From positions 1 through 5,230 of the forward strand of contig DIAY01000184.1 in the NCBI GenBank assembly GCA_002414905.1: a stretch of DNA of 5,230 nucleotides, written 5' to 3'. Below are positions 1-5,203 of this stretch, one piece after another. The DNA comes from Holophagales bacterium UBA5066. GTDB lineage: Bacteria > Acidobacteriota > Thermoanaerobaculia > UBA5066. Under the pieces are notes generated by a model that was not told the origin of the DNA, made no database searches, and worked only from the letters and a program-made list of their open reading frames with translations. The translations under genes were made by a program, and so were the position numbers. How positions within the stretch are numbered: position 1 is the first letter of the stretch; every line of letters starts with the position of its first letter.

Positions 1-201
1 CCGGACGAAGCCTCTCGGCGGCTCCTCGAAGAGCAGATCGCGAGCTTCGAGGCCGAGGCCGTGCGAGTCCGGCGCGAGGCGGGGGAGAAGGAGCCCGACG
101 CGATCCGGGCAAACCAGAGGCTGCTGGCGCCATATCGTCAGAAGATATCGGCACTCTCGGACGAGCTGTCCCAGCTTCGGACCGCTTCGCCGGCGAAGTA
201 G
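1..201 (+). CDS. C-terminal end of an unidentified charged helical protein (5' truncated by window)
   Basis: Frame 1 is open from the first base to a TAG at 199-201, giving 66 residues that begin PDEASRRLLEEQ and end LRTASPAK. Codon choice is G/C-rich at third positions, as in the other genes here, and no competing frame looks better, so it reads as the end of a real gene that starts outside the window. The peptide is rich in Glu, Arg, Ala and Leu, with spaced hydrophobic residues typical of amphipathic helix or coiled coil (for example ISALSDELSQLR near the end). It has no membrane segment, cysteine or catalytic motif. I do not recognise the family; a regulatory or cytoplasmic tail or a coiled-coil protein would fit equally well. 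It is followed by 127 bases of non-coding sequence with hairpins, so it is probably not cotranscribed with the DinB gene. Confidence 0.65.
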   Translation, partial: PDEASRRLLEEQIASFEAEAVRVRREAGEKEPDAIRANQRLLAPYRQKISALSDELSQLRTASPAK

Positions 202-211
202 CCCGAGTGGA

Positions 212-262
212 GCCCGTTTTCGCGGGCGCGGAAGCTGGTCTCCGGCCCGTTCCCGGGCGCGC
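212..262 (+). repeat. Two near-identical GC-rich hairpins in tandem
   Basis: GCCCG (212-216) pairs with CGGGC (223-227) around a TTTTCG loop. The same module recurs as GCCCG (245-249) and CGGGC (254-258) around TTCC. Both copies share GCCCGTT on the left and CGGGCGCG on the right, with about 17 bases between them. They sit downstream of the stop at 199-201 and upstream of the next promoter-like site, so a transcript-end or mRNA-stabilising role is plausible. No T-tract follows either stem, so a classical intrinsic terminator is not demonstrated. Confidence 0.4.
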
Positions 263-277
263 CGCCGGGCGAGCCGC

Positions 278-286
278 TGCTAGACT
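278..286 (+). promoter_or_regulatory. Extended -10 promoter-like site TGCTAGACT for the DinB/hydratase operon
   Basis: TG at 278-279, one base, then TAGACT at 281-286 resembles an extended -10 (TGnTATAAT), with TAGACT matching TATAAT at four of six positions. No convincing -35 lies about 17 bases upstream, which is tolerated by extended -10 promoters. A start near 293 would leave a leader of about 36 bases to the ATG at 329, with room for the Shine-Dalgarno at 317-322. The same TGCTAGA-T word occurs before the gene at the right edge of the window, which strengthens the call. The prediction is from motif and position only. Confidence 0.4.
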
Positions 287-328
287 CGCCACTTCCCCGG
301 GAAAGCTGACGTCGCCAGGAGACGGACG

Positions 329-829
329 ATGCGAATGATCGACCCCCTTCTTCTCGAGTTCGACCGCGAGTGCTCCTCGACGAGGAAGTGCCTCGAGCGC
401 CTCCCCGCCGACAAGCTGGCCTGGAAGCCCCACGAGAAATCGATGACACTCGGCCAGCTCGCCGGCCATGTCGCGACGATTCCCGGCTGGATCGGCGGGG
501 CGCTCCTCCTCGACGGATTCGACCTGGCCGCAGGCATGGGCAAACCGCCCCTCGACACGCCGGAGAACATCCTCGCCGCTTTCGAGGCGGCCGTGAAGAC
601 GGCAAAGGGCGCCATGGCGCAGCTCGACGACGCGAAGGCGATGGGGGACTGGACACTCTCGAACAAGGGCCAGCCCGTCTTCTCGATGCCCCGGATCGCG
701 CTCGTGCGGGCGATCCTTCTGAACCACTCCTACCACCATCGTGGTCAGCTCACGGTCTACATGAGGCTCCTCGACATCCCGGTGCCGGCGATCTACGGCC
801 CGAGCGCCGACGACAACCCGTTCAAGTAG
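329..829 (+). CDS. DinB-family (DinB/YfiT-like four-helix-bundle) putative metalloprotein
   Basis: The 166-residue product has the length and architecture of the DinB superfamily, four-helix-bundle proteins that usually bind a divalent metal through three histidines. The expected triad is visible: His47 in LGQLAGHVA and His133 and His137 in NHSYHHRGQLTVYMR, the classic H-x3-H signature followed by the conserved RGQL helix. The segment near residues 24-44 (LPADKLAWKPHEKSMTLGQL) is also typical. Some family members are thiol-dependent S-transferases (mycothiol or bacillithiol) or maleylpyruvate isomerases, but most are uncharacterised, and nothing here identifies a substrate. There is no signal peptide, so it should be cytoplasmic. 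The ATG at 329 is preceded by AGGAGA (317-322) at a 6-base spacing. The ATG at 335, two codons in, is a less likely start. Only 10 bases separate its stop from the enoyl-CoA hydratase start, implying a shared transcript. Despite the name, DinB proteins should not be assumed to be DNA-repair enzymes. Confidence 0.9.
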   Translation: MRMIDPLLLEFDRECSSTRKCLERLPADKLAWKPHEKSMTLGQLAGHVATIPGWIGGALLLDGFDLAAGMGKPPLDTPENILAAFEAAVKTAKGAMAQLDDAKAMGDWTLSNKGQPVFSMPRIALVRAILLNHSYHHRGQLTVYMRLLDIPVPAIYGPSADDNPFK

Positions 830-839
830 GGGAACGGGC

Positions 840-1616
840 ATGTCCGTCGTCCTGACCGAGCTTTCCGACCGGATCCTGACCATCACGGTCAACAGACCGG
901 AGAAGCTGAATGCCCTGAACGCCGAGTTGATCGAGGAGCTCCGGCGCGTCTTCCACGACGCGAAGACGAACGCGGAGGTCGGGGCGCTGATCCTGACCGG
1001 TGCGGGGGAGAAGGCCTTCGTCGCCGGAGCCGACATCTCCGGCTTCCCGTCGCTCACTCCGGTCGCTGCACGCGACTTCGCTCGGAGAGGGCAGGCGGTC
1101 CTCGACCTCCTCGAGACCATGGGCAAGCCCTCCCTCGCAGCGGTGAACGGCTTCGCCCTCGGAGGCGGCTGCGAGCTCGCGATGGCCTGCTCGATGCGCG
1201 TCGCTTCGAAGAACGCCCGGTTCGGCCAGCCCGAGGTCGCCCTCGGCCTGATTCCCGGCTACGCGGGAACCCAGCGCCTGCCGCGCCTCGTCGGCAAGGG
1301 GCGCGCGCTCGAGCTGATCCTCACTGGTGATCCGATCCCGGCTGACGAAGCCTTACGGATCGGGCTCGTCAACCGTGTCGTCGAGCCGGCGGAGCTCATG
1401 CCGACGTGCCGCGCTCTTGCGACGAAGATCCTCGGGAAGGCCCCACTCGCCGTGCGGTACGCCCTCGAAGCCGTCAACCACGGTCTCGAGATTTCCTTCG
1501 ACGAGGCCGAGCTGCACGAGGCGGCCCTCTTCGGCCTCTGCATCGCGACGGATGACATGAAGGAGGGCGTCGCCGCCTTCCTCGAAAAGCGCCCGGCGAA
1601 GTTCACGGGGATATAG
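840..1616 (+). CDS. Enoyl-CoA hydratase/isomerase (crotonase family)
   Basis: The 258-residue product is full length for a single-domain crotonase, which hydrates trans-2-enoyl-CoA to 3-hydroxyacyl-CoA in fatty-acid or other acyl-CoA catabolism in the cytoplasm. The early NRPEKLNALN motif (18-27) is standard. The first oxyanion-hole segment is AFVAGADISGF (59-69) and the second is NGFALGGGCELAMAC (103-117). Both catalytic glutamates of true hydratases are present: Glu112 in GGGCELA and Glu132 in FGQPEVALG, corresponding to Glu144 and Glu164 of the rat mitochondrial enzyme. The C-terminal KEGVAAFLEKRPAKFTG is also typical. This favours hydratase over isomerase or dehalogenase activity, but chain-length specificity cannot be read. 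A Shine-Dalgarno AGGGGAA (828-834) overlaps the end of the DinB gene, 5 bases from the ATG. The final codon is ATA, rare in such a GC-rich gene, and it directly borders the AT-rich repeat island, so the last residue and stop may derive from that element. Confidence 0.95.
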   Translation: MSVVLTELSDRILTITVNRPEKLNALNAELIEELRRVFHDAKTNAEVGALILTGAGEKAFVAGADISGFPSLTPVAARDFARRGQAVLDLLETMGKPSLAAVNGFALGGGCELAMACSMRVASKNARFGQPEVALGLIPGYAGTQRLPRLVGKGRALELILTGDPIPADEALRIGLVNRVVEPAELMPTCRALATKILGKAPLAVRYALEAVNHGLEISFDEAELHEAALFGLCIATDDMKEGVAAFLEKRPAKFTGI

Positions 1617-1650
1617 GGGTCAGGTCTTGATTATATATTATAGAATCAAG
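1616..1650 (+). repeat. AT-rich repeat-like island with inverted CTTGATT/AATCAAG arms
   Basis: The segment begins GGGGTCAGGTCTTGATT (1616-1632), overlapping the last base of the hydratase stop codon, and ends AATCAAG (1644-1650). CTTGATT (1626-1632) is the exact reverse complement of AATCAAG, giving a 7-bp stem around an 11-base AT-only-but-one loop. Nineteen of the 22 bases at 1628-1649 are A or T, in a window of about 70% GC. From memory, GGGGTCAGGTCTTGA-type ends paired with AATCAAGACCTGACCCC recur as dispersed inverted repeats in several bacterial genomes, sometimes near REP-associated tyrosine (Y1/IS200-like) transposases. I cannot verify that here. If so, this copy lacks the outer part of its right arm, since GGCGCG follows AATCAAG instead of ACCTGACC. 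A local terminator or AT-rich regulatory spacer is the alternative. Confidence 0.5.
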
Positions 1651-1670
1651 GGCGCGGGCCTGGCGCGCCC
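1650..1670 (+). terminator. GC-rich hairpin downstream of the hydratase gene
   Basis: GGGCGCG (1650-1656) pairs perfectly with CGCGCCC (1664-1670) across the 7-base loop GGCCTGG. It shares its first base with the AATCAAG arm just upstream, so the two stems are adjacent. Position 34 bases after the stop codon suits transcript termination or 3'-end protection for the DinB/hydratase operon. No run of T follows (GGGTTCGG), so an intrinsic terminator is only a possibility. Confidence 0.4.
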
Positions 1671-1701
1671 GGGTTCGGTGCTCGTCGGAACTAGGTGGTA
1701 G

Positions 1702-1842
1702 ACCGGACCCCAATTCCCTGCTCTGGCCGTTCCCTTCGTCGCGTCGCTCGCCGTCCGCCGCGCCGGACGCATCCTCGCCGGCGCGGTCACATTTCTCGGC
1801 CTCGTCCTCGCCGCGGGGCCGCCCCTCTTCTTCGCGGGATAG
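1702..1842 (+). pseudogene. Start-less remnant of a membrane-protein C-terminus
   Basis: Between an in-frame TAG at 1699-1701 and a TAG at 1840-1842 lies an open frame of 46 codons with no ATG, GTG or TTG start. Its composition is protein-like: nearly all third positions from 1720 on are G or C, and it encodes FVASLAVRRAGR (dibasic patch) followed by ILAGAVTFLGLVLAAG and PPLFFAG. That is a convincing transmembrane helix preceded by positive charges and ending abruptly. The pattern fits the last helix of an integral membrane protein whose upstream part has been deleted, perhaps together with arrival of the repeat at 1616-1650. The parent family is not recognisable. The alternative is chance coding-like sequence in GC-rich DNA. 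A 71-codon GTG-initiated frame at 1695-1910 overlaps it but is Arg/Pro-rich and looks like a shadow. Confidence 0.4.
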
Positions 1843-1854
1843 CTCCCGCCGGAA

Positions 1855-1882
1855 GCCGGGCGCGACGCCCGCGCCTCCCGGC
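1855..1882. terminator. GC-rich inverted repeat at the convergent gene junction
   Basis: GCCGGG (1855-1860) is complementary to CCCGGC (1877-1882). A tighter alternative stem is GGGCG (1858-1862) with CGCCC (1866-1870) around CGA. It lies immediately past the minus-strand cytochrome stop at 1888 and after the end of the plus-strand remnant, where a bidirectional transcript end would be expected. There is no T-tract in either direction, and GC-rich DNA produces such palindromes by chance, so support is modest. Confidence 0.3.
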
Positions 1883-1887
1883 GCCCG

Positions 1888-2454
1888 TCAGAGCGGCCGT
1901 GACAGGGTGAAGGCGCCGCGGAGCTGGCCGGTCGCGAAGCCGACGGCCTGGTCCTCGGGGTAGAGCTCCTTGACCTTCGCGGCCACGTCGGGCTTCAGCG
2001 CGGCACCGTGACAGGCCAGGCAGGGGGAAGCCGTTCCGATCGCCTTCATGTACCGGAACGTGGCGCGCCCTTCGCTCTCGACGACCTCGTAGGTCTCGAG
2101 GGCCGGCATCTCCTCGCCGGCCGCGAGACGCTTCCGGAATTCCTCGAGCTTCGCCGTCTCCCAGGCGTCGGCGGCATTGCTCGGGTTGCGCACCTTGAAC
2201 GCCGTCCTCGCGATCTTCCAGGGGGTCCCCGCGGCGGTCGCGACCGCGATCTCGGGCGCCCTCACACGGCAGACGTCGAGGGCCTTCACCGGGCCGCCCT
2301 CCTTCATCGCGGCGAAGAGCTCTCCCTGCAGCGAGAGCATCAGGTTACCGGCGAGGCCGCGCGCCTGGGAGGCGAGTGCCTCGGGAGACGGAGGGGCCGC
2401 AGCGACGAGGGGGAGGGCGACGAGGGCGGCGAGGGCGAATCGCGGGGTCTTCAT
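1888..2454 (-). CDS. Secreted Tll0287-like (DUF3365) c-type heme protein
   Basis: The 188-residue product opens with a Sec signal peptide (MKTPR, then a hydrophobic ALAALVALPLVAAA core, cleavage likely near residue 20), so it is exported. A single c-type heme site CLACH lies at 145-149, preceded by SP and followed by G. Family hallmarks of DUF3365/Tll0287-like proteins are clear: ALDVCRVRAPEIA around 58-70, FKVRNPSN at 86-93 with a following DAWE, and YPEDQAVGFATGQLRGAF near the end. In the structurally characterised cyanobacterial member Tll0287 the heme is, as I recall, coordinated by the CxxCH histidine and an upstream cysteine; Cys62 is the matching residue here. It probably acts as a periplasmic electron carrier or as a redox or gas sensor, but its partner is unknown. 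A strong Shine-Dalgarno GGAGG (complement of 2460-2464) sits 5 bases before the ATG. It lies 28 bases after the HrpB stop on the same strand. Confidence 0.9.
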   Translation of the reverse strand: MKTPRFALAALVALPLVAAAPPSPEALASQARGLAGNLMLSLQGELFAAMKEGGPVKALDVCRVRAPEIAVATAAGTPWKIARTAFKVRNPSNAADAWETAKLEEFRKRLAAGEEMPALETYEVVESEGRATFRYMKAIGTASPCLACHGAALKPDVAAKVKELYPEDQAVGFATGQLRGAFTLSRPL

Positions 2455-2482
2455 CTCTTCCTCCGGCGGGCAGGTTAGCGCG

Positions 2483-5146
2483 TCAGCGGCCGGAACGGGT
2501 CGTCCCTCGCCGCGGGGGCGCGGTCCGGGGGTCTTCCGGCCAGGGGTGCCTCGGGTAGCGGCCGCGGAGCTCCCTCCTCACGACGGGATAGGTCACGGAC
2601 CAGAAGCTCGCGAGGTCGGACGTGACCTGGACGGGGCGTCCTGCGGGGGAGAGGAGGTGAAGCAGGACTGGCACGCGGCCCGCGGCGATCCGGGGCGTGC
2701 TCTCGAGGCCGAAAAGCTCCTGCAGCTTCACGGCGAGGATGGGCGGCCCGCCTCCCTCGTAGCGGAGCAGGAGGTCGCGCTTGGTCGGGACGGAGCAGGA
2801 GGAGGGGGCGTGCTCGGCGAGGAGGCGCAGGACGCGCGGGCCCAGGCGGGCGCGAAGCAGCGGCTCGAGCGGGACCACGCGGAGCTCGGCAAGGCGCCGG
2901 CAGCCGGGGACGAGGTCGGGGAGGAGCGCAATGAGCGCGTCGTCGTCGAGGGACGGCAGGCCGAGCTCCGGCATCGCGTGCCGCAGGAAGGTGACCCGCA
3001 TCCGCAGCTGTCCGACGCTCTCGGTCAGGTCGAGGGCGCGGGAGAGGTCTGCGCGGGCGGCGTCGAGGAGGAGGCCGGCGGTCTCCCCGTCGAGGGGCGC
3101 GGGAATCTCCTTCTCCTCGAGGACCAGGCCGTCATAGACGACGCGCCGGAACGCGACGACCCGCTCCGAAGAGGTGTCCCACGAGCGGGCCGTCTCCGTA
3201 GCCACGGGCTCCCCGGGAAGCGCGGCGAGCCACTCGGGCTCGACTGCGCTCGCCAGCCGGATGCGGTCGGGGCCGGAGGGGGCGGCCGAGGTCTCGATCA
3301 CGGCGACGAGATCTGCCGAGAGCACGGAGCAGCGGGAATCGAAGACGAGAGGCGTCCCCCCGGCGAGGATCGCCTCGGGCCCTGAGGGACGCCGACGCCG
3401 GGCGATCCGGTCGGGATAGGCGGCGAGGACGAGGCGGAGGAGGTCGGCCTCCGAGGGGCGGGACGGGCGCGCCGCCGGAGGGAACCGCCGAAGGAGGAGG
3501 TCGCGGAGGCGCAGGACGGAGAGGGCGGCACCCGGCTCGAGGCCGAGAGACGAAAGGCGCGTGCGGGACAGGCCGGACCGTTCAGCCTCCTCGAGGAGGT
3601 CGAGGCGCAGGAGAAGATCGGAGGCGTGGTCGACACCCGAAGGCCCGGTGCCGAAGACGCGGCTGGTCGCCAGGACGTCCCGTTCCTCGACGAGCGCCGC
3701 CAGGGTCGCCGCCTCGCGAAGGAAGCCCCTCTCGGCTCCAGAGAGGACGAGTGCGGCCAGGCGAGGATGCACGGGCAGCGACGCCATCCGCGCACCGCGA
3801 GGCGTGGGACGGAAGGAGTCGCCTTCGACCGCACCGAGTCGTCGCAGCAGCCGCAGTCCGAGCGAGATCGAGGCGGCGGGCGGCCGATCGAACCAGCCGA
3901 AGAGAGCCGGGTCGCGGGCCGTCCAGAGGAGGACGTCGAGAAGGGGCGAGGCGAGACCGGTCCGGAGAAGCTCGGGCTCCTCGTGCAGCCGCAGTCCGCG
4001 TTCCTCATGCCGCGAGTAGAGGCGAAGCGCGAGGCCTGGTCCGAGGCGGCCCGCCCGGCCGGCGCGCTGGTCGGCGCTCGCGCGCGAGATCCGGCCGAGG
4101 ACGAGCCGGTCGAGCCCGGAGCGCAGATCGAAGCGGAGCGTGCGCGCCAGACCCGAGTCGACGACAGTCGAAACGCCCTCGATCGTGAGCGACGTCTCGG
4201 CGACGTTCGTCGAGAGGATCACGCGGCGCCGCCCCGCCGGCGCGGGGGCGAGAGCGGCGTCCTGCGCGGCCCCGGGGAGCTCGCCGTGGAGGACCCGGAC
4301 GTCGAGGTCTCCTCCCATCGAGTCCACGGCCTCCCGCGCCCGACGGATCTCGAAGGCTCCCGGAAGGAAGGCGAGGAGGTCGCCTTTCGGACCCTCCGTA
4401 AAGGCCGTCCGCACGGCGGATGCGACGCGGGCCTCGAGAGGTCTCGGGTCGGCCTCTTGCGCGTGCCGCACTTCCACGGGAAAGGGGCGTCCGGGGACGA
4501 GGACGACCGGTGCCGGGCCTCGCGCGTCCGCGAGGAAAGAGGCAACGGGGGCCGGATCGAGGGTGGCGGAGGCCACGAGCAGCAGGAGGTCCTCGCGGAG
4601 CGATGCGCGGACCTCGCGGAGCATGGCGAGAGCGAGATCGGCGTGGCGGCTCCGTTCGTGGAACTCGTCGAGCATCACGCCCGCGATTCCCGGAAGGGAA
4701 GGGTCCTCGAGGAGACGACGGGTCAGGATTCCCTCGGTCACGACGAGGATCCGCGTCCGGGGCGACCGCACCCCTTCGTCGCGAACCTGGTAGCCGGCCG
4801 TCTCACCCACGAGCTCCCCGAGCTCCGAGGCGATGCGCCTCGCGGCGGCGCGGGCGGCGACCCTCCTCGGTTGCAGGACCCAGAGCGTACCGGAGCGAAG
4901 CAGCCCTTCGGCGAGAAGCGCCGGAGGCACGCGCGTCGTCTTGCCCGCGCCAGGAGGCGCGACGAGGACGAGAGCTCCACGGTCTCGCAGAGCGGTCGCG
5001 ATCCCTGGGAGAAACGGGTCGATCGGGAGCGTCGTCGCCACGGGGACGACGAGGATAAGGCGGGCGGGTCCACGCCGCTTCGGGGCGAACCGCGTCCTTC
5101 CGGATCTGGCGGGTCCGGGACGGGACCGAAGGCGCCCGGATGCCAT
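2483..5146 (-). CDS. hrpB: ATP-dependent helicase HrpB (DEAH-type)
   Basis: The 887-residue product carries the complete superfamily 2 helicase core. Motif I is APPGAGKTTR (63-72, Lys69), Ia is LQPRRVAAR (91-99) and Ib is TEGILTRRL (137-145). Motif II is DEFHER (160-165), the HrpB variant of DEAH, and III is SAT (193-195). Motif IV lies near FLPGAFEI (260-267), V is STNVAETSLTI (312-322) and VI is QRAGRAGR (360-367). The HrpB-specific C-terminal domain follows, with PTKRDLLLRYEGG (about 797-809) and the closing RGRYPRHPWPEDP. HrpB is a widespread, usually dispensable predicted RNA/DNA helicase of unclear role, unrelated to the type III secretion regulator also called HrpB. Length slightly exceeds the usual 800-850. 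The first 35 residues are Arg/Pro/Gly-rich and unlike the family, which normally starts just before LPID. GTG at 5039-5041 (Val36, giving 852 residues) is therefore an alternative start. Neither start has a visible Shine-Dalgarno. The downstream cytochrome gene is 28 bases away and probably cotranscribed. Confidence 0.95.
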   Translation of the reverse strand: MASGRLRSRPGPARSGRTRFAPKRRGPARLILVVPVATTLPIDPFLPGIATALRDRGALVLVAPPGAGKTTRVPPALLAEGLLRSGTLWVLQPRRVAARAAARRIASELGELVGETAGYQVRDEGVRSPRTRILVVTEGILTRRLLEDPSLPGIAGVMLDEFHERSRHADLALAMLREVRASLREDLLLLVASATLDPAPVASFLADARGPAPVVLVPGRPFPVEVRHAQEADPRPLEARVASAVRTAFTEGPKGDLLAFLPGAFEIRRAREAVDSMGGDLDVRVLHGELPGAAQDAALAPAPAGRRRVILSTNVAETSLTIEGVSTVVDSGLARTLRFDLRSGLDRLVLGRISRASADQRAGRAGRLGPGLALRLYSRHEERGLRLHEEPELLRTGLASPLLDVLLWTARDPALFGWFDRPPAASISLGLRLLRRLGAVEGDSFRPTPRGARMASLPVHPRLAALVLSGAERGFLREAATLAALVEERDVLATSRVFGTGPSGVDHASDLLLRLDLLEEAERSGLSRTRLSSLGLEPGAALSVLRLRDLLLRRFPPAARPSRPSEADLLRLVLAAYPDRIARRRRPSGPEAILAGGTPLVFDSRCSVLSADLVAVIETSAAPSGPDRIRLASAVEPEWLAALPGEPVATETARSWDTSSERVVAFRRVVYDGLVLEEKEIPAPLDGETAGLLLDAARADLSRALDLTESVGQLRMRVTFLRHAMPELGLPSLDDDALIALLPDLVPGCRRLAELRVVPLEPLLRARLGPRVLRLLAEHAPSSCSVPTKRDLLLRYEGGGPPILAVKLQELFGLESTPRIAAGRVPVLLHLLSPAGRPVQVTSDLASFWSVTYPVVRRELRGRYPRHPWPEDPRTAPPRRGTTRSGR

Positions 5147-5184
5147 TTCGAGAGGGCTTCGGAAGGACGGAAGGCCTTTGCCGG

Positions 5185-5193
5185 TGCTAGAAT
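5185..5193 (+). promoter_or_regulatory. Extended -10 promoter-like site TGCTAGAAT, divergent from hrpB
   Basis: TG at 5185-5186, one base, then TAGAAT (5188-5193) matches TATAAT at five of six positions and forms an extended -10. It sits in the short gap between the divergent hrpB start (5146) and a plus-strand ATG at 5204. There is no good -35 at the expected distance (GGACGG). Transcription would begin around 5200-5204, practically at the ATG. The same TGCTAGA-T word precedes the DinB gene at 278-286. Confidence 0.45.
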
Positions 5194-5203
5194 GACTCGT
5201 TGA

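Noticed and set aside
132..148. Small inverted repeat ATATC/GATAT inside the first partial gene
   Set aside because: A 5-bp stem within coding sequence with a 7-base spacer is readily explained by codon content.
138..666. Minus-strand open frames (138-656 and 280-666) opposite the DinB gene
   Set aside because: Both are Ser/Arg/Pro-rich shadows of a gene with a clear His triad and Shine-Dalgarno.
1627..1646. TTGATT and TAGAAT in the AT-rich island as a -35/-10 promoter pair
   Set aside because: The two boxes are only 8 bases apart, far below the usual 16-18, and no intact gene starts downstream on the plus strand.
1695..1910. A GTG-initiated 71-codon plus-strand frame in the junction
   Set aside because: It is dominated by Arg and Pro, has no Shine-Dalgarno and runs into the cytochrome 3' end. 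The neighbouring frame (1702-1842) has far better protein-like character.
2177..3385. A 402-codon plus-strand open frame spanning the cytochrome start and the 3' part of hrpB
   Set aside because: It crosses two well-supported minus-strand genes and their intergenic gap, has low-complexity Gly/Arg/Glu composition and no family features.
3626..5203. A 525-codon plus-strand open frame antisense to hrpB
   Set aside because: It is very rich in Arg, Glu and Gly with no recognisable domain, and lies opposite a helicase with every motif intact. Long antisense frames are expected in GC-rich coding DNA.
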